From positions 101,098 to 149,409 of the forward strand of contig NZ_SZNH01000004.1 in NCBI RefSeq assembly GCF_005869855.1: DNA of 48,312 nucleotides, in the 5' to 3' direction. How positions within the stretch are numbered: the stretch's first letter is position 1; the number at the start of each line of letters is the position of its first letter. This stretch comes from Nostoc sp. PA-18-2419. GTDB lineage: Bacteria > Cyanobacteriota > Cyanobacteriia > Cyanobacteriales > Nostocaceae. The notes below the pieces were generated by a model, which saw only the letters and a program-made list of their open reading frames with translations, was not told where the DNA came from and did no database searches. Positions 36,224 to 45,175 of this stretch are shown here, in pieces. A program made the position numbers and the translations under genes.

Positions 36224-36588
36224 TTTTTTATTTTCCTTTCCCAAAAAAGACCTAAAATCAGTAGGTTCAAGAAAAAGAGAATAAGCAATTATTCTACTTG
36301 TGGAAAATCTTATCAGATTGGAGTCAACTAAAGCTATATCTATGAGACTTTTTAAGAATGAAGAATCGTAAAGTTTGCCCAAAAATGGCTTGTTTGATAA
36401 ATCAAGCGTTGTCAGAATTTAGCACCCAGGAGTCAGGAGTCAGAATATAGGATGATTAGTTTGTTGATTTCTCATCATGTTATCATGAATTCTGACGCCA
36501 AGGAGCAAAGCGTCTCCAGCTTTGCTGTTGAGTTGTAAAAAAGTCTTTGTTTTAGTATTTCGCTAGATTTATAGATTAAACAATTCTA
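36224..36588. other. Intergenic region upstream of the porin gene
   Basis: Nothing gene-like beyond the porin leader. It should carry the porin promoter on the minus strand. AGGAGTCAGGAGTCAG (near 36429) is a short direct repeat. No recognised regulator box was seen. Confidence 0.4.
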
Positions 36589-36966
36589 TCAAGATTTGTA
36601 GTCATAGCAATTAAACGCTTCTTTGGTTAGAGCAATAGAAGGATGTACTGCACACTTGAGTTGAGAATTGTTATTAAAAAAATGACACTTCTTACAGCGA
36701 TGCTGCTGTACAGGTTTGATGCTTACTATTTCGTCTTTATCTTCTATTGTATTTTGTGAGGGATTTTCTATTGGTTTGCAGAAATATGAAACAAGATAAA
36801 CGACGATTACCCAAGTAATCATGAAGCAAACGTGAGCTAAAAACACTGCTACAAAGTAAATATCTCCGTGCCTTGCTTTGGTGTGATTATATGTTGTTTC
36901 AATCGGTTTAACTTCAATCAAGGTAGACTGATAAAAACTATTTTGGTGGAATAAATTTTGAATCAT
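36589..36966 (-). CDS. Small membrane protein with C-terminal Cys cluster
   Basis: A 125-residue protein from ATG 36966. One strongly hydrophobic helix (about residues 38-63, YFVAVFLAHVCFMITWVIVV) is followed by a cytosolic or lumenal tail with CKKCHFFNNNSQLKCAVHPS and a final FNCYDY. The C-x2-C...C...C arrangement with CAVHP resembles a small cyanobacterial family of Cys motifs (CxxCxFF...CAVHP...C) that could bind zinc or an iron-sulphur centre. Function unknown. It lies between kdpC and the porin, on the same strand as both, with more than 300 bp on each side, so it is probably its own unit. Confidence 0.65.
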   Translation of the reverse strand: MIQNLFHQNSFYQSTLIEVKPIETTYNHTKARHGDIYFVAVFLAHVCFMITWVIVVYLVSYFCKPIENPSQNTIEDKDEIVSIKPVQQHRCKKCHFFNNNSQLKCAVHPSIALTKEAFNCYDYKS

Positions 36967-37295
36967 CTGAATTGAAAGATTGCTTGTTTGTTAAGCTGGC
37001 AATAAGCAATTGTTGAGTCAATACTAAATAAGATTTTTGAGAGTGATTTTGAGAGCAAAAATTATCACCTGATGAATTGCAATCACTAATATGTAATTTT
37101 CGCTAAAACTAATAGATGAGCCGTTGCTGAAATAACTTTTTTTCTCTCAGAATTAGCAAAAAAACACATTTAGTTAGGAACTGAATTTGAGTTAATTAAA
37201 GTTTAACTAGTATCAAGAAAAGTGACCCCTATTTATCGATAAATTGGGATTATAAGGCTTGAATAAATAGCTTTTCTTAGCCAATTTACATATTT
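36967..37295. terminator. Intergenic region after kdpC with hairpin
   Basis: No gene. The palindrome ATTTATCGATAAAT (37231-37244), flanked by CCC and GGG with one T:T mismatch (37227-37248), is 48 bp beyond the kdpC stop and is followed on the minus strand by a T-rich stretch, so it is a likely terminator. kdpD, which often follows kdpC in Anabaena, is absent here. Confidence 0.55.
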
Positions 37296-37934
37296 CTATC
37301 CCTTGATTTTATCCAAAGCTAAATTTAACTTCAATACATTAACTCCAGGCTCACCAAAGATGCCGAGAAAGCGACCATCGGTATTTTGAGCAATTAAAGT
37401 TTCTAGTTGGTTAGGTTGAACTCCCCGTGCTTTGGCTACTCGTGCAATTTGGGCTTTGGCGGCTTCGGGGGTGATGTGGGGGTCGAGGCTGGAACCAGAG
37501 GTGTAGACTAAATCAGCAGTCGGCTGCACACCTGCTGTTTTCAGACGATTCAAGTCACCCTCTACTTTTTTGCTCGGGTCTGGGTCATCTTTTCCTTTGA
37601 TGCGTTCTAGTAATGCGGGATTACTGGGAGCTAAGTTACTAGCACCGGAAACTCCGGTTAGCAAAACTCCTGCATCGTCCTTTTTGGGGTCGGCGGTGCT
37701 GTAACTAGTGGTGCTGGGACGGCTGTTAAAATAGCGATCGCTACTAAAAGGTTGACCAATCAACGCAGAACCGACAACTTGACCTGTGCTATTTCTCAGT
37801 AGACTACCATTAGCTTGAAAAGGAAATACAATCTGTCCAATGGCAACCATCAAAAAAGGATAAATAATCGCTCCTATTACCCAGAGTATCAAGGTTGAAC
37901 GAATAGCTCTGCTGGCTTCGCGTGCAAAACTCAT
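37296..37934 (-). CDS. kdpC: Potassium-transporting ATPase KdpC subunit
   Basis: A 212-residue KdpC from ATG 37934. A longer open frame reaches 38135, but its first 67 residues are another frame of kdpG. The N-terminal membrane helix (RSTLILWVIGAIIYPFLMVAIGQIVFPF) is followed by an extracytoplasmic domain with the family motif GSALIGQPFSSDRYFNSRPS and LVYTSGSSLDPHITPEAAKAQ, and NTDGRFLGIFGEPGVNVLKLN. KdpC stabilises the KdpA-KdpB complex. The start overlaps the kdpG stop by one base (TAATG). Confidence 0.95.
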   Translation of the reverse strand: MSFAREASRAIRSTLILWVIGAIIYPFLMVAIGQIVFPFQANGSLLRNSTGQVVGSALIGQPFSSDRYFNSRPSTTSYSTADPKKDDAGVLLTGVSGASNLAPSNPALLERIKGKDDPDPSKKVEGDLNRLKTAGVQPTADLVYTSGSSLDPHITPEAAKAQIARVAKARGVQPNQLETLIAQNTDGRFLGIFGEPGVNVLKLNLALDKIKG

Positions 37935-38203
37935 TAGAATTTCTCCGGTACAAACATCACAAAAAATAAATAAATAGAAAGTCCAACTGTCACCAGTCCT
38001 AACAGTCCCACTCCCCAAGCTTGACTGCGGGTGAGTTGTTCGCTTGTGGCAGCATAAACTACAGGTGCAACCACTAAGTTGAAGCACATCGCTAAAAACA
38101 AATACAGTGGCAGTTTTTGTTTTCGCCATTGACACCAGATTTCAGTTATTGCTTCTGATATTTGGGATACAGAGATAGTGCGTTGTAGATGAAAGAATTT
38201 CAT
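37934..38203 (-). CDS. kdpG: KdpG/KdpF-like small membrane subunit
   Basis: An 89-residue protein encoded between kdpB (7 bp away) and kdpC (1-bp overlap). Two membrane helices are visible: LPLYLFLAMCFNLVVAPVVYA (about 31-51) and WGVGLLGLVTVGLSIYLFFV (about 63-83). The C-terminal helix ending YLFFVMFVPEKF resembles KdpF (YLVYALINAEAF in E. coli), so it looks like KdpF fused behind a cyanobacterial domain. A gene called kdpG at this position was described in Anabaena L-31; the gene name rests on position, and the KdpF resemblance is by eye. It probably stabilises the Kdp complex. Confidence 0.75.
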   Translation of the reverse strand: MKFFHLQRTISVSQISEAITEIWCQWRKQKLPLYLFLAMCFNLVVAPVVYAATSEQLTRSQAWGVGLLGLVTVGLSIYLFFVMFVPEKF

Positions 38204-38210
38204 AAATAAA

Positions 38211-40352
38211 TTAAGACAAGGGCAAAATTATATCTATCAGTTTGATGGCAATGAAAGGAGCAATAATACCACCAACGCCATAAATGAAGATGTTACGGCG
38301 TAGCAATTGATCTGCCGAAAGAGGCAAAAATTTTACTCCTTTAAGTGCTAAAGGAATTAGCGCCGGAATAATCAAGGCGTTGTAAATTAGCGCCGAGACG
38401 ATCGCAGATTGAGCGCTCTTGAGTCCCATAATATTAAGTGCGCCGATTCCAGCCGCAGCAAAGATAGTCGGAATAATCGCAAAATATTTGGCGATATCGT
38501 TGGCAATGGAGAATGTTGTCAATGCTCCACGAGTAATCAGCAGTTGTTTACCAATAGTTACTAAATCAATCAACTTGGTGGGATCAGAATCTAAGTCCAC
38601 CATGTTAGCAGCTTCTTTAGCAGCTTGTGTCCCAGAGTTCATCGCCAAACCTACGTTTGCTTGAGCCAAAGCAGGTGCATCGTTAGTGCCATCCCCAGTC
38701 ATTGCCACCAGCTTACCTTGGGATTGTTCGGAGCGAATCACTTCAATTTTGTCTTCTGGAGTTGCTTCGGCAATGAAATCATCAACTCCAGCTTCCTCAG
38801 CAATCACCGAAGCTGTAATCCGATTATCGCCTGTGAGCATGACCGTGCGAACACCCATCCGGCGGAGTTGGTCAAACCGTTCTCGCAAACCCGGTTTAAC
38901 AATATCTTTGAGGTAAATCACACCATAAATTTTGTCATCCTGGCAAACAGCTAAGGGTGTACCCCCTAACCGGGAAACTCGCTCATTAGCTGCATCTATA
39001 TCATCGGGAATGTAACCACCACGAGAACGAACAAATCCCTTAATGGCATCTACCGCACCCTTGCGAACTTGTTTGCCATCGGGTAGATTTGTGCCACTCA
39101 TGCGGGTTTTCGCAGAAAATTCCACACCTTCGGCTTTATCAAGATTAAAAACTACCGCAGCCTGGGATGTTTCTGCTAATGCCACAATTGACTTGCCTTC
39201 TGGGGTATCGTCAAATAAGCTAGCAGCTAAGGAAACTCGCGCCACATCTGCTACTGAATGATTATCCAGGGGAATAAACTCATCAGCCATCCGATTACCC
39301 AAAGTGATTGTCCCTGTCTTATCTAACACCAAAGTGTTGATATCGCCACAAGCTTCCACTGCTCGACCAGAGGTCGCAATGACGTTAAATTGAGCAACCC
39401 TGTCCATCCCAGCAATACCGATCGCACTGAGCAAACCACCAATAGTCGTGGGAATCAAAGCTACCAGTAATGAAATTAAAATCGCCACGCTAGCACCCGC
39501 ACGCAAACTATTTCCCGCCTCAGCCCCAAATACACTGCTGATAAAATTGGCGATATAGCTGACAAATGGCGGCATCGTCGCCACTACAATTAAGAACACC
39601 TGTGTCAGCACTGCTAACAATACTGTCAAGGCAATCTCATTGGGAGTTTTGCTGCGTTCTGCTCCTTCCACCAGTGAGATCATGCGGTCGATAAAACCTT
39701 GACCAGGATCGGCAGTAATCTTAATCGTCAACTCATCGGAAAGTAGACGTGTACCTCCTGTCACCGAACTAGCTATATCTGTACCTGGTTGCTTCAATAC
39801 AGGCGCAGATTCCCCGGTAATTGCAGACTCATCTACCGAGCCAACACCTTTAATGACTTCGCCATCGGCGGGAATCAAATTATTAGCAATTACCTTTACC
39901 AAATCCCCGCGCCGTAGTTCGGTAGAATTGACTTTTTCAATCGAACCATCAGGGAGAATTTTATTAGCGATCGTATCTGATCGCGTCGTTCTCAGTGAAT
40001 CAGCTTGAGCTTTGCCGCGTCCTTCAGCCACAGCTTCCGCAAAGTTAGCAAAAACGAGTGTGAAAAACAGAATAAAGGTAATCAACCCATTTAACAAGCG
40101 TTGTTGGTTGACATTTGCCTGAATTGTACCAAACAAATTTGGGTTAAGGGTAACAAGGAAAGTAACAATTGTTCCCACCCAAACAACAAACATAACAGGG
40201 TTTTTCACAGTAACTCGCGGGTCGAGCTTAACAAATGACTCACGAATTGCCCTTTGGTAAATTCCCTGCATATCTGCTTTGGGAGTATGCTTACGCGAGT
40301 CACGAGTTCCCGATGGCACGCGGCGCGAATGAGAATTAGTATTATTTGGCAT
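38211..40352 (-). CDS. kdpB: Potassium-transporting ATPase ATP-binding subunit KdpB
   Basis: A 713-residue P-type ATPase energising K+ uptake through KdpA. The phosphorylation site DKTGTIT has Asp near 344; the TGES actuator motif lies at 179-182; the [23 protein letters not shown] hinge motifs are intact. The transmembrane Asp/Lys KdpB-specific charges sit in the late helices. The N-terminal 30 residues ([20 protein letters not shown]) are an extension relative to E. coli KdpB. Order kdpA-kdpB-kdpG-kdpC, all minus strand; 351 bp with the tandem array separate it from kdpA. Confidence 0.97.
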   Translation of the reverse strand: MPNNTNSHSRRVPSGTRDSRKHTPKADMQGIYQRAIRESFVKLDPRVTVKNPVMFVVWVGTIVTFLVTLNPNLFGTIQANVNQQRLLNGLITFILFFTLVFANFAEAVAEGRGKAQADSLRTTRSDTIANKILPDGSIEKVNSTELRRGDLVKVIANNLIPADGEVIKGVGSVDESAITGESAPVLKQPGTDIASSVTGGTRLLSDELTIKITADPGQGFIDRMISLVEGAERSKTPNEIALTVLLAVLTQVFLIVVATMPPFVSYIANFISSVFGAEAGNSLRAGASVAILISLLVALIPTTIGGLLSAIGIAGMDRVAQFNVIATSGRAVEACGDINTLVLDKTGTITLGNRMADEFIPLDNHSVADVARVSLAASLFDDTPEGKSIVALAETSQAAVVFNLDKAEGVEFSAKTRMSGTNLPDGKQVRKGAVDAIKGFVRSRGGYIPDDIDAANERVSRLGGTPLAVCQDDKIYGVIYLKDIVKPGLRERFDQLRRMGVRTVMLTGDNRITASVIAEEAGVDDFIAEATPEDKIEVIRSEQSQGKLVAMTGDGTNDAPALAQANVGLAMNSGTQAAKEAANMVDLDSDPTKLIDLVTIGKQLLITRGALTTFSIANDIAKYFAIIPTIFAAAGIGALNIMGLKSAQSAIVSALIYNALIIPALIPLALKGVKFLPLSADQLLRRNIFIYGVGGIIAPFIAIKLIDIILPLS

Positions 40353-40407
40353 AAATTAAATTTGAAGAATAGGCAATGCGGCATTGGGCATAAGTCTTTG
40401 AGGTAGG

Positions 40408-40647
40408 TTAATGGAGTTCTGAAGTGGATTAATGAATATCAAAGACTCATTAATGGAGTTCCGATGTGGATTAACGAGTATCAAAGACTCATTAATGGAG
40501 TTCTGAGGTGGATTAACGAGTATCAAAGACTCATTAATGGAGTTCCGAGGTGGATTAACGAGTATCAAAGACTCATTAATGGAGTTCTGAGGTAGATTAA
40601 CGAGTATCAAAGACTCATTAATGGAGTTCTGAGGTGGATTAACGAGT
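40408..40647. repeat. 42-bp tandem repeat array between kdpA and kdpB
   Basis: Nearly six head-to-tail 42-bp copies start at 40408, 40450, 40492, 40534, 40576 and 40618 (last partial). Each contains GAGTTCTGAGGTGGATTAAC and GAGTATCAAAGACTCATTAA, with few substitutions. The unit divides into two related 21-bp halves beginning TTAA(C/T)G, and 42 is six heptads. Because 42 is a multiple of 3, an 84-codon frame (14-residue repeat NSINESLILVNPPQ) stays open on the minus strand, probably by chance. The array separates kdpA from kdpB in an otherwise tight operon. A related array is at 19529. Confidence 0.9.
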
Positions 40648-40703
40648 TTCTATAATTTTTTTGCTCTCCATCTCCATCTCCCCACCTCCCCACCTCCCGA
40701 CTC

Positions 40704-42449
40704 CTACCCAATACCTTTGCTAATAAAAAAGGCTTCACCAATGGGACCTAATGCTAATACTGGGAAGAATGTAAGTGCGCCTAGAATTAAAATCACACCT
40801 GCGGTAACGCCTGTAAATAGTCCGGTATCAGTTCGCAATGTCCCAGTGGTGTAAGGAACAGCTTGTTTGCGAGACATGCTATCTGCTAAGAACAGTAAAC
40901 CTAGCACAGGAATATAGCGTCCTGCCAATAAACTAAAGCAGGTACTCAAGTTCCACCACAGTGCAGTTGCAGTGGTTTTTGTGCCTGTAGCGATAGCTAA
41001 CGGCGAAGGTTGGGAATCGCCTAAGCCTTCAAACCCAGAACCATTGTTAGCAGCAGCAGAGGCGTATTCGTAGATAACTTGAGCAAAGCCGTGGAAACCA
41101 GGATTGCTAATTCCTGATAGTTGGTCGGGAAATGCTAAGGCGATACCTGCGGGAATCATGATAGCAATGGGGTGAACTAGCAAAATCAGGAAACTAGCCA
41201 GCACAACTTCCCGCTTCTCAATTTTGCGTCCGAGAAATTCTGGCGTGCGTCCCACCATTAATCCTGTAGCGAACACAGCCAGAATCAAGTAAGCAAACAG
41301 GTAAGCGGTTCCTGTACCCTGTCCACCCCAGATAATTTGCAAAAACATGTTGGAAAGAGTAATAAAACCGCCGTTGGGCATGAAGGAATCGTGTAAACTG
41401 TTGACTGCGCCGCACATTGTACCGGTTGTACTGACCGCAAATAGCACAGATTGTGCCCAACCAAACCGGACTTCTTTACCCTCTAAATTCGGCTGCTGAC
41501 TTCCCAGCAGAGTATTCACAGCCGGATTACCGTTGTATTCGCCAATGGCTGTAATGACAATAAATGCTACATAAAGCACGCCCACCATGCCATAAACTAA
41601 CCAAGCTTGCTTGGTGTTATTAGCAAACAAGCCATAGGTATAAATTAAGGAAGTGGGAATCGAAAGCATGGCGACAATTTGAATTAAATTAGAAAATCCG
41701 TTGGGATTTTCAAAGGGGTGTGCTGAGTTGATGGCGAAAAAGCCGCCACCGTTCTCCCCTAATTGTTTGATAATTTCAAAATGGGCAACGGGGCCGCGGG
41801 CGATCGCCTGACTAATATTAGGATTTTCCAAAGTGGGAAACACTGCTACACCCGCCAGCGTTTCTGGTACACCAATTGCCATCAAAACAATCCCACCTAC
41901 AATACAAATAGGCAACAAAATTCGCGTAATTGAGCGAATTAAGTCTACATAAAAGTTGCCCAACGGTCTACCAGTTAATCCTCGAATAAAAGCAATTCCT
42001 ACAGCCAAGCCAGTTGCCGCTGAGGTGAACATATGATAACCAAGCCCCCACATTTGGCTGGCGTAACTCATGTACGTTTCACCAGAATAATGCTGCTGGT
42101 TGGTGTTAGTAATAAAGGAAATAGTAGTATGTAATACTGTATCCCAAGTTGGGGCATTTATCTTGGTTGGGTTTAATGGTAACCATCCTTGATTCATAAT
42201 AATCAAGAAAATCAGCAACCCCATTGCTACATTGCTATACAAGATTGCCCGCCCATACTGCCAACCCGTCATATTTTCTTTGTTTTTAATGCCAACCAGA
42301 GAATAAAGCACTCGCTCAACCGGATTTAAAATTGGGTCAATAAAAGTGCTTTTATCTAGGTATACATTCGCCATGTAGTGTCCAAAAAATGGAGTAATTG
42401 CTACTACAATTACTAGCGTTAATATAATTTGAATCCATCCTTCTAACAT
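40704..42449 (-). CDS. kdpA: Potassium-transporting ATPase subunit KdpA
   Basis: A 581-residue multi-spanning K+ channel-like subunit, the first gene of the operon. Selectivity-filter-like repeats are visible: [52 protein letters not shown] and the [14 protein letters not shown] stretch, the four P-loop regions characteristic of KdpA. Length and N-terminus ([17 protein letters not shown]) are normal. Two inverted repeats lie 42-196 bp upstream and could control expression. kdpD/kdpE are not adjacent. Confidence 0.97.
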   Translation of the reverse strand: MLEGWIQIILTLVIVVAITPFFGHYMANVYLDKSTFIDPILNPVERVLYSLVGIKNKENMTGWQYGRAILYSNVAMGLLIFLIIMNQGWLPLNPTKINAPTWDTVLHTTISFITNTNQQHYSGETYMSYASQMWGLGYHMFTSAATGLAVGIAFIRGLTGRPLGNFYVDLIRSITRILLPICIVGGIVLMAIGVPETLAGVAVFPTLENPNISQAIARGPVAHFEIIKQLGENGGGFFAINSAHPFENPNGFSNLIQIVAMLSIPTSLIYTYGLFANNTKQAWLVYGMVGVLYVAFIVITAIGEYNGNPAVNTLLGSQQPNLEGKEVRFGWAQSVLFAVSTTGTMCGAVNSLHDSFMPNGGFITLSNMFLQIIWGGQGTGTAYLFAYLILAVFATGLMVGRTPEFLGRKIEKREVVLASFLILLVHPIAIMIPAGIALAFPDQLSGISNPGFHGFAQVIYEYASAAANNGSGFEGLGDSQPSPLAIATGTKTTATALWWNLSTCFSLLAGRYIPVLGLLFLADSMSRKQAVPYTTGTLRTDTGLFTGVTAGVILILGALTFFPVLALGPIGEAFFISKGIG

Positions 42450-42490
42450 TGGATTATTCCAACTACGACATTGATTATGTTGAGATGACT

Positions 42491-42525
42491 ATTCGATATT
42501 TTTCGGCAAAACAAAAATATCGAAT
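42491..42525. promoter_or_regulatory. Perfect 13-bp inverted repeat in the kdpA leader
   Basis: ATTCGATATTTTT (42491-42503) pairs with AAAAATATCGAAT (42513-42525) around a 9-base loop, 42 bp upstream of the kdpA ATG. Read on the minus strand it lies in the probable 5' leader, so it may be an RNA hairpin affecting kdpA translation or a protein operator. No c-di-AMP (ydaO) riboswitch core was recognised. Confidence 0.65.
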
Positions 42526-42580
42526 AATTAGTTACTGGTTTATGAATATGTACTTTTAAAGTCAATCATGAGGCTTTTTT

Positions 42581-42645
42581 TTATGGAAAACAAGGTATAA
42601 ATTAATATTTAAACTTCAATATATGAGTGATATAGTTTTCCATAA
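42581..42645. promoter_or_regulatory. 11-bp inverted repeat, 43 bp apart, upstream of kdpA
   Basis: TTATGGAAAAC (42581-42591) and GTTTTCCATAA (42635-42645) are exact inverse copies bracketing very A/T-rich DNA, 132-196 bp upstream of kdpA. Paired operator half-sites or a tiny MITE are both possible. Confidence 0.4.
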
Positions 42646-42721
42646 ATATAAATTCGTAGAGTATTTATTTTGATATATACATGCAAATATATATGACTCA
42701 TATTTTATTTTTGAAATACAC

Positions 42722-42923
42722 GTAGGGTGCGTTACGCCAAAGGTTAAGGGACTGACAAAAAAAAATATCCCAAATTTTATTGTGGGATGGGTGTTCTCAC
42801 CCGTTCTATATTCAGGGCGGGCTTTCCTGCCCACCCCACAAGAGGGATAATTTATTCTCTGGAAATCCCTAACGCACCAGTTAACGATTTAGGTGCGTTA
42901 AGCTACGCCATAACACACCCTAC
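42722..42923. repeat. Dispersed Nostoc-type element with imperfect terminal repeats
   Basis: GTAGGGTGCGTTACGCC (42722-42738) and the complement of GCCATAACACACCCTAC (42907-42923) match at 14 of 17 positions, about 200 bp apart. Internal hairpins lie at 42789-42802 (GGGTG-ttct-CACCC) and around 42815-42835 (GGGCGGG/CCTGCCC). The GTAGGGTG(T/C)GTTA core is a familiar intergenic string in Nostoc. No transposase is present. The 42450-43034 gap has no supported gene. Confidence 0.5.
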
Positions 42924-43034
42924 AGATTTAGAAGCCTGGTTTAGTGCATTAGAATACACAAGGAGCATCATCAAGACTCTACAAAGACTTACTGCAACTT
43001 TTCCTTAGCAGCTATACTCCCCACTCATCTCACT

Positions 43035-43595
43035 TCAAATTCCTGTCCTCTGGTTAACAAGTCTGCGATTAGGTAGTGAGAGCATAATCATCCAAATACC
43101 CGTCAACAAAAAATCAATTCCTGCGAATACTCCCAGCACCCAAGCTGCGCTAAAAGGCCATTCACCCAAAATCAAAATCCCCAGAATAATAGCCATCATG
43201 CCACTAAACAGTGTCCAACCCCAGTTTAGCTCTCGACGGATTTGGAATGCTGTAATCACCTCAAATACACCCTCAATTAAGAAGAGAATTCCCAAGGCTA
43301 GAGTAAGGGAGAGTGCAGCACCAAAGATGTTGCTAATTAATACAATTGCAGCAAGGAAGTATAAAATACCTATCAGCAACTTTGGCCAAAAACCTCGTTT
43401 TCGTCGTGATTGAAATGCGTCAACAGTTCGGATGATACTAGCAATCAATAAAATCCAGGATAGTAAAATTGTAATAGCAATAGTCGCAACCAATGGTTCT
43501 GCGATCGCTCCAATACCCAAGACAACCATAAAAATGCCTAAACCCATCGACCATCCGGATCCTCGTCTCGTCTGATTAATATTTTCAGTATTCAT
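43035..43595 (-). CDS. HdeD family membrane protein (DUF308)
   Basis: A 186-residue protein with six membrane helices arranged as two related three-helix halves, the pattern of HdeD/DUF308 proteins: WSMGLGIFMVVLGIGAI, FWPKLLIGILYFLAAIVL, LALGILFLIEGVFEVITAFQ, LFSGMMAIILGILILGEWPF and GIDFLLTGIWMIML. E. coli HdeD is linked to acid resistance at high cell density; the cyanobacterial function is unknown. The ATG at 43595 has an AGGAAA Shine-Dalgarno seven bases upstream. Single gene. Confidence 0.9.
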   Translation of the reverse strand: MNTENINQTRRGSGWSMGLGIFMVVLGIGAIAEPLVATIAITILLSWILLIASIIRTVDAFQSRRKRGFWPKLLIGILYFLAAIVLISNIFGAALSLTLALGILFLIEGVFEVITAFQIRRELNWGWTLFSGMMAIILGILILGEWPFSAAWVLGVFAGIDFLLTGIWMIMLSLPNRRLVNQRTGI

Positions 43596-43978
43596 AAAAG
43601 TTTCCTAATTGCGTTAATTTTGATTTATATTCAGAAGCTTTGAATTTTATAATTTTCTTTAAGTATCAAAAATGAACATTACTTTAGATAAGCAAAAAGT
43701 GTACATTACCTAAAGTTTTGACTTCCTCATTCTCTAGGAATAATGCCAATCTTATATTTAATCTCTATTATTCTTTCCCTAGAGTGATGAAAGAAAGCTT
43801 AACTATATTTGATGTGAAGTATTGCTGGTTGCAATAAATCAGTAGTAAAACACTGCGTGCTCAATTAGTTATACTTTATATCTCAACAATACTGAAGAAG
43901 CTTAACATTTGCTATTGCAACATCTACAAGATTATTGCAGTTCATCGTCATAATTTTTCTCGTTTATGAAAATCCCGG
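43596..43978. other. Divergent intergenic region, HdeD-like and RlaP-like genes
   Basis: No gene. TTCTTTC (43771-43777) and GAAAGAA (43789-43795) form a 7-bp inverted repeat. The region holds the promoters of two divergent genes; no recognised regulator box was seen. Confidence 0.4.
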
Positions 43979-44010
43979 TTGAAGCGGACATAATTTAACT
44001 TATAAGTTAA
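43979..44010 (+). promoter_or_regulatory. Promoter with a 16-bp palindrome over the -10 box
   Basis: TTGAAG (43979-43984), 16 bases, then TATAAG (44001-44006) make a sigma-70-like promoter. The -10 lies inside the perfect palindrome TTAACTTATAAGTTAA (43995-44010), so a dimeric repressor could block it. The predicted transcript start near 44013 excludes the ATG at 44012 and favours ATG 44036. Confidence 0.5.
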
Positions 44011-44035
44011 GATGGTATATTTTAATTTAGGTGAT

Positions 44036-45124
44036 ATGAAAAGAATAGAAGTTGAACAAAGAACTATTTTGATTGGTTTGGCAGGTAGTCACGGCTATGG
44101 TTTAAATCGTCCAAATTCAGACTTTGATTATCGAGGAGTATTTATTGCACCCAAAAGGTACTATTTAGGATTTGATCGCGTAGAACAAAAAGATACTGGT
44201 TGGGATGAACCAGGAATATTTCAATTTCTAGATAATAACAAAGACACAGTTATATATGAATTAAAAAAAATTCTCCAATTATTATCGGGAGCCAACCCCA
44301 ATGTTTTAGAATTACTGTGGTTAAATAACTATCCTTTTCTCACTCCAGTAGGACAGCATTTAATTAATCATAAACAGTTATTTTTGAGCAAAAAGGTAAA
44401 GCATACTTACACTGGTTATGCCTTTGCTCAAATCAAAAAAATGGAAACTCATCGCAAGTGGTTATTAAAACCACCGCAAAAAAAACCAATTCCATCTGAC
44501 TTTGGTATAGAAGACGAAGCAGCGCTAAGCAAAGAGGAACTAAATGCTTTTTTGGAATATCTTTATAACTTAATCAGAGGTCGGATTGAGTTTTTGGAAG
44601 AAGCTGAGCAATTATACAAATTGCTGACAGCAGATATTGATTTTAAAGGAGTATTAAAACAATATACTTTACCCGATAATACTTTAGAATATACCCAAAA
44701 GTTAACTAATAGCCGTAAAGATTTTATCCGCCTGCTTCAGAAAAGTCAAAGTTATCAAACAGCTTTTAGAGAATGGAAGGCTTACTTATCTTGGCAGGAA
44801 AATAGAAATCCGGTTAGAGCAGAAATGGAAATCAAGTCTGGTTTTGATCTCAAACACGGAATGCACTGTATTAGATTGTTACGCAGTGGACTAGAAATAT
44901 TGCGTCAAGGTGAAGTGATTGTAGATAGGAGAATAGCTGGTGATGCTGATGATTTAAAAGCTATCCTCAAGGGTGAATATTCTTATGAGCAGGTGATGAA
45001 AATGGCAGAAGACTTAGTTGCTGAAATGGAAATTGTCTACGAACAATCTGCCTTACCTCATAAACCTGATTTAGAGCAAATTAATGAATTATGTATGGAA
45101 TTAGTGGAAATGCAAAATTGGTAA
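44036..45124 (+). CDS. RlaP-type nucleotidyltransferase (COG3541-like)
   Basis: A 362-residue minimal-nucleotidyltransferase protein. The pol-beta motif GSHGYGLNRPNSDFDYRG carries the GS and the D-x-D pair (about residues 17-34), followed by WDEPGIFQFLDNNKDTVIYE, ANPNVLELLWL and a C-terminal helical part with FDLKHGMHCIRLLRSG. This fits the RlaP (RNA repair pathway DNA polymerase beta) family, sometimes found next to RNA ligases; no ligase is adjacent. Start set at ATG 44036 (AGGTG upstream, 2 bases from it) because ATG 44012 abuts a palindrome and the predicted transcript start. If 44012 is used the protein has 370 residues. Substrate unknown. Confidence 0.85.
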   Translation: MKRIEVEQRTILIGLAGSHGYGLNRPNSDFDYRGVFIAPKRYYLGFDRVEQKDTGWDEPGIFQFLDNNKDTVIYELKKILQLLSGANPNVLELLWLNNYPFLTPVGQHLINHKQLFLSKKVKHTYTGYAFAQIKKMETHRKWLLKPPQKKPIPSDFGIEDEAALSKEELNAFLEYLYNLIRGRIEFLEEAEQLYKLLTADIDFKGVLKQYTLPDNTLEYTQKLTNSRKDFIRLLQKSQSYQTAFREWKAYLSWQENRNPVRAEMEIKSGFDLKHGMHCIRLLRSGLEILRQGEVIVDRRIAGDADDLKAILKGEYSYEQVMKMAEDLVAEMEIVYEQSALPHKPDLEQINELCMELVEMQNW

Positions 45125-45129
45125 GTCAG

Positions 45130-45171
45130 TCATTTGTCATTTGTAAAGGACAAAGGACAACTGACAAATGA
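45130..45171. terminator. Hairpin between convergent genes
   Basis: TCATTTGTCATTTGT (45130-45144) pairs with ACAACTGACAAATGA (45157-45171), 14 of 15 positions, with a 12-base loop. It starts six bases after the RlaP stop and ends four bases before the convergent gene's stop, so it can terminate both. The arms are STRR heptamers (TTGTCAT). Confidence 0.7.
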
Positions 45172-45175
45172 TTAA

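Noticed and set aside
37935-38135. 67-residue N-terminal extension of KdpC
   Set aside because: It is an out-of-frame reading of kdpG; the ATG at 37934 gives the normal KdpC start with TAATG overlap.
40356-40610. An 84-codon minus-strand frame with 14-residue repeats, between kdpA and kdpB
   Set aside because: It is the translation of the 42-bp DNA array, whose unit is a multiple of three; TTG start, no Shine-Dalgarno, no protein-like composition.
40408-40647. CRISPR array
   Set aside because: Repeats abut without unique spacers and there are no cas genes; it is a simple tandem repeat.
42616-43008. Two 72-73 codon frames upstream of kdpA
   Set aside because: They cover a repeat element and show no conserved residues.
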